A stretch of 64,000 nucleotides of DNA from Firmicutes bacterium HGW-Firmicutes-9 (GTDB taxonomy: Bacteria; Bacillota; Clostridia; Christensenellales; CAG-138), in NCBI GenBank assembly GCA_002841395.1, contig PGZM01000001.1:548089-612088 (forward strand), written 5' to 3'. The notes beneath the pieces are model-generated. The model was given only the letters and a program-made list of their open reading frames with translations. It searched no databases and was not told the origin of the DNA. The translations under genes and the position numbers were made by a program. Numbering within the stretch: the stretch's first letter is position 1; every line of letters starts with the position of its first letter. Below, in pieces: positions 9,301-15,449 of the stretch.

Positions 9301-9781
9301 GTTTTGCGTGAGAGAGCGCTAGATCATAATTGTTTTGCAGCAGCGCCTGCGGAATATCGCCCGCGAGGCACGCGGAAAGGCAGACAAGCCCTTCGCAATG
9401 CTGCTCCAGCAGCTCGTAGTCGATGCGCGGGCGATAATAGAACCCGTGCAGAAATGCCTCGCTGGAGAGTACCATGAGGTTTTTATAGCCGACTTCGTTT
9501 TTACAGAGCAGAATCAGATGCGCATATTCGCGATCCTGCGATCCTTCGCGATCTCGCATGGAACGCGGGGCGACGTATGTTTCCATACCGATGATCGGCT
9601 TGATATCCGCCTTCTTGCATGCGCGGTAAAAATCGACCACGCCGTACATCACGCCATGATCGGTGATGGCAAGCGAGGTTTGACCCATCGACTTTGCGCG
9701 CGCGACCAGATCGGAAATGCGCGCGGCTCCATCGAGCAGGCTGAACTGTGTGTGAACATGTAGATGCGTGAAATTACCCAT
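6362..9781 (-). CDS. dnaE: DNA polymerase III alpha subunit, DnaE type
   Basis: At 1139 residues this is a normal-length DnaE replicative polymerase subunit. It begins with a PHP domain (HLHVHTQFSLLDGAA, residues 7-21). The polymerase core has the catalytic PDFDIDFCYERR motif near residue 394. The conserved SLYRPGPMEQIPRYVKGK segment and the HhH-containing fingers follow. An OB-fold-like C-terminal region covers about residues 980-1040 (EEQVVVGGLLTQCKQRP). No intein interrupts the catalytic motifs. In Bacillota DnaE usually works beside PolC, which is not in this window. Its ATG overlaps the last 8 bases of whiA, so the two are translationally linked. Confidence 0.97.
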   Translation of the reverse strand: MGNFTHLHVHTQFSLLDGAARISDLVARAKSMGQTSLAITDHGVMYGVVDFYRACKKADIKPIIGMETYVAPRSMRDREGSQDREYAHLILLCKNEVGYKNLMVLSSEAFLHGFYYRPRIDYELLEQHCEGLVCLSACLAGDIPQALLQNNYDLALSHAKRLQRLFGEDFYIELQNHGIPEQIQLLPGLRKIAAEIGAKCVATNDVHYVSPDDAEAQDVLLCIQTQRFVDEPDRMRMEGDQFFLKSESDMSRALPEDTEAIANTMEVAEKCNLDIQFGIRRMPAFVAPEGQTNAAYLRQLCLNGMAKKLPDADIEAHDRLNYELGIIEQMGFVDYFLIVWDFIHYAKVNGIMVGPGRGSGAGSLAAYCLDITDVDPLKYNLLFERFLNPERISMPDFDIDFCYERRQEVIDYVAAKYGDGHVSQIITFGTMAARAVIRDVGRVLRVPYAEVDKLSKMVPFELNMTLERALSISPDLKAQYQSDETTKKIIDLSLRLEGLPRHSSTHAAGVVISSVPITDVVPLQVNDSVITTQFPMTTLEELGLLKMDFLGLRTLTVIRDTLGFIEESGKAAPDLDRLPFTDDKVYQMIAAGDTDGVFQLESSGMRQFLSQLKPDCFEDLIAGISLYRPGPMEQIPRYVKGKHNPGSVVYSHPLLEPILCTTYGCMVYQEQVMEIVRALAGYSYGRSDLVRRAMSKKKHDVMAKERAYFIHGTDGVVGAVANGVPEAVADKIFDEMMDFASYAFNKSHAAAYAVLAYRTAYLKYYYPVEFLTALINSFLGSVDTVAKYVYSARNHGIKVLPPDVNFSRARFAPEGGAIRFGLAAVRNVGGAVMEAMVRERTQNGKFVNFFDFCDRVDGLNKRMLEALISAGCFDSMGGKRAQYLAVYERALDASVAVKKARGAGQMSLFDLEGGDTLQSAEIPLPNAPELSHQIMLVKERESTGLYLSGHPLDNYEAQLKKLKYTIDDLAEADGTGTIKDEEQVVVGGLLTQCKQRPTRSGSGLMGYAVLEGITGSVEAVLFPRTLQQAGHMFVDDAPVLARGKLNIREDRANSLLIDEIKPLGEANRSLYIRFDSLPDDVMARACAFLKRYPGETPVVLYDAAKKIGKSAPKEYHVTITDAFLAAAEEKFGSDCVKLK

Positions 9782-10697
9782 GACGGATCTCCTTTGCGAT
9801 GCGAACCAGTCGCGCGAGGCGGTGGTTCATGCCGCTTTTGCCGATTTCGGCGAGGTCGGCGAGCTCCTGGAGCGTCGCCTCGGGGTGGTTGAGGCGCAAA
9901 AGCGCCGCTTCGTATAAGGGAGCGGGAAGCCGGTTGAGCCCCATGTGCTCCTCGATGGTTTCAATGGCGTTGACCTGATCGGTGGACGCGAGCACGGTTT
10001 TTTCGATGTTCGCCGTCTCGCAATTGGTGGTGCGGTTAACGTAATTACGAAAGTCCCGCTCGGCGCGCGCGCTCTCAAACTTCAAGGCGGAGCCGTTCGC
10101 GCCAATGAGCGCGAGAAACGCGGAGACGTCGTCTCCTTTGAGATAGACGACAGGCTTTTCGCGCCGCAGCATCGTCTTTGCTTCCGGCCCGTAGAGCGCG
10201 AGCACGGCGCGCAGCTGGTCGGCAAACGCATCGGTGTGCGCGACGATCTCAAGATGATAGCCGCGATACGGGTTTGTGCACGAGCCGCTGCCGAGGAACG
10301 CGCCGCGCAGAAACGCGCGACGGCACTCGTCATCCTGCAACAGCCGATCCGGCACCGTTTCTCCAATGGAGTATTCTCCCGCTTCATTGGCGAGCAGGCC
10401 TGTATCGAGCAACAGCCGTTCCGCGTCGTCGCCGGTCAGCGTGACCAGCGTCAATGGCCGCCTACGCTCTCGTTCGCTGAGCTCGATGGTGGGTTCCAGC
10501 GGATACAATGCGATCGCGAGGGAGACGATGAGTTTGCCCACCGCGAGCGTCTCGCTGGAAAACACCGCGCCTCTGCCGCGACCGATGGTCAACGCGCCGC
10601 AGGTATGCACCAGCCCCGCGAGCTCGGCAAGCCGAATCAGATCCGACTTGAGGCGGATCTTGACGAGGTCTTCTTTTGCGCTGCTGGAAAATGACAT
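9774..10697 (-). CDS. whiA: WhiA, sporulation/cell-division regulator
   Basis: The 307-residue protein has the WhiA architecture: a degenerate LAGLIDADG homing-endonuclease fold in the N-terminal two thirds (LRGAFLGSGSCTNPYRGYHLE is the typical central motif) and a C-terminal helix-turn-helix (EATLQELADLAEIGKSGMNHRL). WhiA binds DNA and influences division, chromosome segregation or sporulation depending on the species. I start it at the ATG at 10697, preceded by GGGAG; the longer frame to 10916 runs back through the promoter and the rapZ terminator. It overlaps dnaE by 8 bases. The yvcK gene that often lies between rapZ and whiA is absent. Confidence 0.95.
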   Translation of the reverse strand: MSFSSSAKEDLVKIRLKSDLIRLAELAGLVHTCGALTIGRGRGAVFSSETLAVGKLIVSLAIALYPLEPTIELSERERRRPLTLVTLTGDDAERLLLDTGLLANEAGEYSIGETVPDRLLQDDECRRAFLRGAFLGSGSCTNPYRGYHLEIVAHTDAFADQLRAVLALYGPEAKTMLRREKPVVYLKGDDVSAFLALIGANGSALKFESARAERDFRNYVNRTTNCETANIEKTVLASTDQVNAIETIEEHMGLNRLPAPLYEAALLRLNHPEATLQELADLAEIGKSGMNHRLARLVRIAKEIRHG

Positions 10698-10745
10698 GGA
10701 TGCTCCCGTTTCATTCTTTGAACGCGAATCGCGATTCTGGTTCTT

Positions 10746-10774
10746 ATTATAAACGATTTTGTAAGTTACGTCAG
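10746..10774 (-). promoter_or_regulatory. Promoter for whiA-dnaE
   Basis: On the minus strand, CTGACG (10774-10769) and a perfect TATAAT (10751-10746) are separated by 17 bases. The element lies 49 bases before the whiA start and after the rapZ terminator. Confidence 0.7.
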
Positions 10775-10799
10775 CAAAATAGCTTGTGAACGCGAGAAA

Positions 10800-10821
10800 C
10801 AAAAAACGCCTTCCGGCGTTT
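10800..10821 (-). terminator. Intrinsic terminator after rapZ
   Basis: On the minus strand, AAACGCC-GGAA-GGCGTTT forms a 7-bp stem with a tight GGAA loop followed by a run of T. It lies 25 bases beyond the rapZ stop, separating murB-rapZ from whiA-dnaE. Confidence 0.8.
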
Positions 10822-10845
10822 GATGATACGGTGTCATCCCGAGGA

Positions 10846-11733
10846 TCAATCCTTGGAGAAGCGTTCCTTGATGTCGGTCGCCTCACACGTGAGATCACGA
10901 TGGTAGATGCGCACATTCATGCCGCTGTCGGCAAAGCGTTTTGCCATCTCTTCAGCGGCGGAGACGGAGCGGTGGCGACCGCCCGTGCAACCGAAGCAAA
11001 CGCGCAGAATGTGCTTGTCCTGCTCTTCAAACAGCGGAATCAGATTTCGCAGCATCTGCTCCACACCGTCGAAAAACGGCCCGACCGAAGGCTGGGAAGC
11101 GACGAACTGCTGAACCGGCTCGTCCAGCCCGGACAGCGGACGAAGTTCCGGAAAATAGAACGGGTTTGGCATGAAGCGCATATCGAGCACATAATCCGCG
11201 TCCACGGGTACGCCGCGCTTGTAACCAAAGCTGCAGAACAACAGCGTGAAGCTCTTGCTCTCATACTCCGGCAACACTTTCGCGATGAGTTGCGGGAACT
11301 CTTTTGGTTTGACGTCGCTCGTGTCGAGGATGTAGTTCGCGCGGTCGCGCAAGGGCTGCAAAAATACGCGTTCGCGCTTGACGCCCGTTGCGGCATCGCC
11401 CGCTTCACCCATCGGGTGACGGCGGCGCACTTCGTTGTAGCGCTTCATGAGCACATCGTCCCGCGCATCCAGAAAGAGCATTTCATACGGCGTCTCCAGC
11501 ATGTCCAGCACGGCTGCGATGGACTCCGATGAGCGGGAGAGCAGGCTCTCGCGGCTGTCGATGGTCACGGCGGCTTTCTTTATTGCAGGCGTTGCGCTGT
11601 CGCAAAGATGGATGAATTCTTTCAGGATTGAGCTTGGTAGGTTATCGATGCAAAAATAACCCTGCTCCTCCAGACTGTGGAGGGCAAGGGATTTTCCCGC
11701 GCCGGAGAGGCCGGTGACGATCAACAGATACAT
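10846..11733 (-). CDS. rapZ: RapZ/YvcJ-type nucleotide-binding protein
   Basis: This 295-residue protein has a Walker A motif at its N terminus (VTGLSGAGKS, residues 6-15), the segment GYFCIDNLP, and the C-terminal CFGCTGGRHRSV signature that is diagnostic of RapZ/YvcJ. In enterobacteria RapZ is an RNase adaptor controlling glucosamine-6-phosphate synthesis. In Bacillota YvcJ binds and hydrolyses nucleotides and is linked to competence, so a direct copy of the E. coli role should not be assumed. It follows murB by 43 bases, with AAAGG before its ATG; the two form one unit ended by the hairpin at 10800-10821. Confidence 0.95.
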   Translation of the reverse strand: MYLLIVTGLSGAGKSLALHSLEEQGYFCIDNLPSSILKEFIHLCDSATPAIKKAAVTIDSRESLLSRSSESIAAVLDMLETPYEMLFLDARDDVLMKRYNEVRRRHPMGEAGDAATGVKRERVFLQPLRDRANYILDTSDVKPKEFPQLIAKVLPEYESKSFTLLFCSFGYKRGVPVDADYVLDMRFMPNPFYFPELRPLSGLDEPVQQFVASQPSVGPFFDGVEQMLRNLIPLFEEQDKHILRVCFGCTGGRHRSVSAAEEMAKRFADSGMNVRIYHRDLTCEATDIKERFSKD

Positions 11734-11776
11734 GGTTGGTTACCTTTTTATGCCCGATGAGAGCAAAATCACGTTC

Positions 11777-12679
11777 TTACAGTTCGCTGAGCAGCTTGAC
11801 TTCGCGCTCCAGCTGCACGCCTGATTCGTCGAACACGCGCTGCTGGATGATCGAAATCAGTTCCAGTACATCCCGTTCCGTCGCATTGCCGGTGTTGACA
11901 ATAAAGCCCGCGTGCAGGGGGCTGACCTGCGCGCCGCCGACAGAGAAGCCTTTGAGTCCTGCGCCTTCGATCAGCGCGCCGGCGAATCTACCGTTCGGGC
12001 GTTTGAATACGCTGCCCGCGCTGGGGAAGGAGAGCGGCTGCTTTTCCTTGCGCTGGCGGCTGGTTTCGAGCATGCGCTCGCGCGCGCCGCCGTCGTCGTG
12101 CTCCAGTTGGAACGTTGCGGAGAGCACCACGACATCCGGCGCGGAATACTTGCTGGTGCGGTTGCCGAAGTCGGATTTCTTGGTTTCTACGTCAAGTACG
12201 CGCCCGTTTTTCAGGATGCGCACGCTTTTGATGATATGCCGAATCTCCGCGCCATAAGCGCCTGCGTTCATAGCAACCGCACCTCCCACTGTGCCGGGGA
12301 TGCCGCTGAGTGTCTCTAGCCCCATCAGGCGCATGTTGACGCTTTCACGGGAGAGGACGGAGAGCGAAGTGCCCGCGGGGCAGGTGACGGTTGTGTCCAC
12401 GAACAACGGCGTGGTGAGCGGTGTGTCGATGCGGATGATCACGCCGGGGTAACCCGCGTCGGGCGCAATCACGTTGGTGCCGTTTCCGAGGATGCAATAG
12501 GGTGTAACAAACTGGCTACACGCCTGAATCGTTTTTCGAATATCCTCCGCGTTGCGCGGGCGCATGACCATCGCTGCCGGGCCGCCGATGCGGAAGCTCG
12601 TCAGTGTGGACAGCGGTACGTTGCATTTGACATCGAGTCCCTTGAGCGCAAGGAAGACACGATTGAGCGAATTTTCCAT
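11777..12679 (-). CDS. murB: UDP-N-acetylenolpyruvoylglucosamine reductase, MurB
   Basis: MurB reduces UDP-GlcNAc-enolpyruvate to UDP-MurNAc with NADPH and FAD, in peptidoglycan precursor synthesis. The 300-residue protein shows the FAD-binding segments FRIGGPAAMV and ILGNGTNVIAPD, the GLETLSGIPGTVGGAVAMNAGAYG-type central signature, and SFPSAGSVFKRP, whose serine is the proton donor of the type II family. The short length without the extra Tyr loop also fits type II MurB. The ATG at 12679 has no ribosome-binding site, and the promoter's -10 box ends only six bases upstream, which points to leaderless translation. Confidence 0.96.
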   Translation of the reverse strand: MENSLNRVFLALKGLDVKCNVPLSTLTSFRIGGPAAMVMRPRNAEDIRKTIQACSQFVTPYCILGNGTNVIAPDAGYPGVIIRIDTPLTTPLFVDTTVTCPAGTSLSVLSRESVNMRLMGLETLSGIPGTVGGAVAMNAGAYGAEIRHIIKSVRILKNGRVLDVETKKSDFGNRTSKYSAPDVVVLSATFQLEHDDGGARERMLETSRQRKEKQPLSFPSAGSVFKRPNGRFAGALIEGAGLKGFSVGGAQVSPLHAGFIVNTGNATERDVLELISIIQQRVFDESGVQLEREVKLLSEL

Positions 12680-12685
12680 GCTGCT

Positions 12686-12714
12686 ATCATAACAAACTGT
12701 TCACAATTAGACAA
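12686..12714 (-). promoter_or_regulatory. Promoter for murB-rapZ, placed for a leaderless mRNA
   Basis: On the minus strand, TTGTCT (12714-12709) and TATGAT (12691-12686) are separated by 17 bases. Only six bases (AGCAGC) part the -10 box from the murB ATG, so transcription should start at or next to the A of the start codon. Confidence 0.7.
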
Positions 12715-12978
12715 CCGCAAATCGAGCGTATTTTGCATAATTGAATGAAGAATACAGAAAAATACGGTTTTATTGTTCCGGCACGTGACCGCGAAATAAA
12801 AACCAACGAAAATTGACGAGTCGGAAAGCTTATGTCAGTTATTAGTTCTACTCGTAAAAATAACACTAAGGGCTTTCAAATCTTAACAACCTCTACAGCT
12901 ATATGAGCAAACGAAGATTTGTTTGTATTATACTAACTTTCGACAAAAAAGATTAGACCGACGTGAACTGCTTTAAGT
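12715..12978. other. Intergenic AT-rich stretch
   Basis: This gene-free stretch lies between the divergent murB and the lone membrane protein at 13009. Apart from the two promoters at its ends I see only a possible extra -10 box (TATACT near 12937). There is no convincing RNA gene, repeat or coding frame. Confidence 0.5.
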
Positions 12979-12984
12979 TATAAT
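12979..12984 (+). promoter_or_regulatory. -10 box for the gene at 13009
   Basis: A perfect TATAAT lies 25 bases before the GTG start. The matching -35 position (12956-12961) is not close to consensus, so an activator or alternative spacing may be needed. Confidence 0.5.
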
Positions 12985-13008
12985 GTAAAAAACAGCAGGG
13001 GTGTCACT

Positions 13009-13623
13009 GTGCATCGAGATAAACTTGCGAAAGTCATTTTACTGACTCTCATTTTTCCATTGGCCCTATATATCTTTGGAAGTTGCATCCTAAATTATAT
13101 CCCGCCGACCGAATCATACAAAAAAACGCCAAAGCAGTTTGAGGCGCTGTTCAATGAGCAGATGGCTCAATACGGTATGTCGATCGACGTTGACAGTTGC
13201 GAATATACATATGGCAAATCGTTGAGCAAAACGGTGCCAATTATTTGCGAAGACGGAAGCAAGGTTTCGTGTACATTTTACCCTACTGGGGAAAATAGCA
13301 GGTCGCTGATCGTCTATCTGGAATTCGAACAGGAGCTAACCGGTGCGGCTGACGAGGTAGTTTATTTAGAGCAGCTTCTTGCTTTTGTGATGGATGAGTT
13401 TGCGCCAAAGATGACGCAAAACAAGGATGAATCCTTTGAACCGTTCTCTAGTGAAACCTATAATGGAGCGTTGCTTGTCTGTCAAGAATTCATTGAAGGC
13501 AAAGAGGCAAAATTGAGCATTTATATTTCGCCAGAAAACGATAAAGAATTTGCGGTGACCTTCAAAAGAAAAACTGACGAAAAGACATCGCTTTCCGTCA
13601 GATTTCATTTGTGGAATGAATAA
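13009..13623 (+). CDS. Membrane-anchored exported protein of unknown function
   Basis: I do not recognise this 204-residue protein. It starts at GTG 13009 with AGGGGTG nearby. Residues 9-29 form a hydrophobic segment after positively charged residues, so it is a signal anchor. A cysteine at residue 26 (IFGSC) resembles a lipoprotein site, but Phe at -3 is not typical. The rest is hydrophilic and acidic with alternating strand-like stretches, so an extracytoplasmic soluble domain is likely. Base composition is more AT-rich than in the neighbouring housekeeping genes. It converges with the DNA glycosylase gene at 13638 with only 14 bases between them. Confidence 0.7.
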   Translation: MHRDKLAKVILLTLIFPLALYIFGSCILNYIPPTESYKKTPKQFEALFNEQMAQYGMSIDVDSCEYTYGKSLSKTVPIICEDGSKVSCTFYPTGENSRSLIVYLEFEQELTGAADEVVYLEQLLAFVMDEFAPKMTQNKDESFEPFSSETYNGALLVCQEFIEGKEAKLSIYISPENDKEFAVTFKRKTDEKTSLSVRFHLWNE

Positions 13624-13637
13624 ACTGGAAGAAGAGC

Positions 13638-14156
13638 TTATTCAAACACCAAATAGTATTTGACTTGATTATTAGAAAACAGCACCCTCTTATACTCCCT
13701 TGCCAAATCCTCCAACCGCATGCGCGCGTTTGCCGCGCTGGGCGAAGGCAGGGTTTCGCAGGGGATTTTTGTTTGCGGGAAGACGAGCTTGGTATAGAGC
13801 CGCGCGGAGGTCGTTCCCGTGCAGAGAACGCGGCGAATACGGGAGGCCGCAATCAAAGAGGGAATATCGTTCGGTACCGGGTTCTTGATGCTGGCGTCGC
13901 TGGCTCCCGTGATCTCGCAGGAGGCGAGCACATCCCATAGCGCGAGGTGATGCCGCAGGATCAACTCGGCTTTCTCCTCGTTGGCCGTTGGCGCGGGCTC
14001 ATCCAGCGCGAGCGCGAGCGCAGGCCAGAAACGGTTTTGCGGGTGCGCATAATAAAACGAAAACTCTCGTGATTTCGGCGAGGGCATCGTGCCGAGAATC
14101 AAAATTTCGCTTTCCGGGGACACGATCGGCGGGATCGTGTGAAAGATGCGCTCCAT
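13638..14156 (-). CDS. Hypoxanthine-type DNA glycosylase, uracil-DNA glycosylase superfamily
   Basis: The 172-residue protein has the uracil-glycosylase fold landmarks: ILILGTMPSPKSREFSFYYAHPQNRFWPAL near the N terminus (GTMPS motif and the downstream YYAHPQNRFW), a middle LWDVLASC segment and the C-terminal PSPSAAN loop. The combination HPQNRFW with ...LWDVL...SPS is that of family 6 (HDG), which removes hypoxanthine (deaminated adenine), rather than a classical Ung. The start is the ATG at 14156 with GAGGT upstream; the frame to 14171 has no support. A perfect palindrome lies 31-44 bases upstream of the start codon. Confidence 0.82.
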   Translation of the reverse strand: MERIFHTIPPIVSPESEILILGTMPSPKSREFSFYYAHPQNRFWPALALALDEPAPTANEEKAELILRHHLALWDVLASCEITGASDASIKNPVPNDIPSLIAASRIRRVLCTGTTSARLYTKLVFPQTKIPCETLPSPSAANARMRLEDLAREYKRVLFSNNQVKYYLVFE

Positions 14157-14186
14157 AGAGTAACCTCGCACTGGGATTTGATGATA

Positions 14187-14200
14187 CTATAGTACTATAG
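14187..14200. repeat. 14-bp perfect palindrome upstream of the DNA glycosylase gene
   Basis: CTATAGTACTATAG equals its own reverse complement. It lies in the 72-base gap between the glycosylase start and the phosphoesterase stop. It is flanked by CCTCGC (14164-14169) and GCGAGG (14203-14208), of which the first, on the minus strand, contains the glycosylase ribosome-binding site. Confidence 0.6.
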
Positions 14201-14228
14201 AAGCGAGGCGATAGGAAAGAAGCGCAAG

Positions 14229-15152
14229 CTAGAATGCATCGGTGATCGTAAAGATGGCCTGATTGCCGAAGTTGAAGTCTTTATAGTACCGCTCCGTATG
14301 CGGCGAATAGGTGGTGACCGTGATGGAACGGTTATTCAGATCAAACCGCAGCCAGCGAATCTGGCCGCAATCATCTTTGAAGTGCTGATAGTCATACAAG
14401 AGCTGATTGACCACGCGATCCGGCGTTCCGTCTCCGTCGTCGTCAATCTCATCCGCGCGTGCTTTCAGGCTGGTGACATGACCGCAGAGCACGAGGCGAA
14501 CGTTAGGGTTCGGCACCACCACCTGTTTGAACACTTCTTTTCCGGTGTGGCTGAAGTTTCCCGTGACAGCCAGATAGTCGTGCAGAATCAATATGGCGGT
14601 GTGATCCTTGTGCATGCGCAACACCTGATTCATCCAGCCCGCATATTCCAGCTCAACACCATATCCGACGCTGACGATGATAAACTTGCGATCATGGATC
14701 GAAAAAGTCGCGAATGCTGCTTTGCCGCGGTCGATTGTGTGTGAACGCGGAATTTTCCGCACATCATCCCGCATGCTGAACTCCAGAAAGCCATTCTTTT
14801 TCACCTCGTGATTGCCGGCTGCAGCGATATAAGGAATCTTGCCTTGAAACGGGCGCAGCAAAAAATCATACGCCTCCCATTGCCATGGGGATGCGCCGTT
14901 GTCGACCGCGTCACCCGTCTGCACGACATAACGGATGCGCAGCGCATCACGATTGCGTATGATCCATTGTCCCATCTTCTCCAGCACATCGCGCCGGTTT
15001 CGATAGGCCATATCCTGCGTATCGGATACCCATACGATCGTGAAAAAATCGCCGTCATCCGTTTGCTCTGTCTCGTGCGCAAGCGCGCTTCCCGGAAAAA
15101 GCGCAACGAGGAACAAGATCACAATGATTAATTGTGAAAAACGTGGTTTCAT
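14229..15152 (-). CDS. Secreted metallophosphoesterase
   Basis: The 307-residue protein starts at ATG 15152 after AGGAAAAGGAAG. Residues 1-25 form a signal peptide ending in SALA before His26. The calcineurin-like phosphoesterase metal motifs are visible in order: VWVSDTQDM (Asp), VQTGDAVDNG, AAGNHEV, ILHDYLA and LCGHVTS. It should act outside the membrane on phosphate esters or nucleotides, but the substrate is not evident. The longer frame to 15257 has no ribosome-binding site. It is divergent from the ABC exporter gene, with about 300 bases between them that hold no other gene. Confidence 0.9.
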   Translation of the reverse strand: MKPRFSQLIIVILFLVALFPGSALAHETEQTDDGDFFTIVWVSDTQDMAYRNRRDVLEKMGQWIIRNRDALRIRYVVQTGDAVDNGASPWQWEAYDFLLRPFQGKIPYIAAAGNHEVKKNGFLEFSMRDDVRKIPRSHTIDRGKAAFATFSIHDRKFIIVSVGYGVELEYAGWMNQVLRMHKDHTAILILHDYLAVTGNFSHTGKEVFKQVVVPNPNVRLVLCGHVTSLKARADEIDDDGDGTPDRVVNQLLYDYQHFKDDCGQIRWLRFDLNNRSITVTTYSPHTERYYKDFNFGNQAIFTITDAF

Positions 15153-15414
15153 ATTCTGTTTTCTTCCTTTTCCTGTGTGATTGCTTATATGGAGTTGGGA
15201 TGTTGCGTTGGGCTGTTTTATATGATCGGCTATGATATGAGTGGGGTGCAGGCACATCCAAGCGATGGTGCACCAATGTTCAAGAGTTTACAGGAAAGGG
15301 TAACTGGGGACAAGACCAAAAACCGGACAACATTTATCAAAAATCTGTTTTATTTGCATCAGAGCGACTCGTAAAACGAGAATTACTTGTAAGATTTCGT
15401 AAACACAACGGCGG

Positions 15415-15443
15415 TTGATATTAGACCGCTCTTCTGCTAATAT
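15415..15443 (+). promoter_or_regulatory. Promoter for the ABC exporter/barnase run, placed for a leaderless mRNA
   Basis: TTGATA (15415-15420) and TAATAT (15438-15443) are separated by 17 bases. The ATG at 15450 follows the -10 box by six bases and no ribosome-binding site is present, as for murB. Confidence 0.7.
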
Positions 15444-15449
15444 GTGAAC

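Noticed and set aside
6362-9781. Intein or frameshift in dnaE
   Set aside because: The frame is continuous, of normal length, and the catalytic motifs are uninterrupted.
13009-13623. Lipoprotein call for the lone membrane protein
   Set aside because: The Cys at residue 26 has Phe at -3, which does not fit the usual lipobox, so only a signal anchor is claimed.
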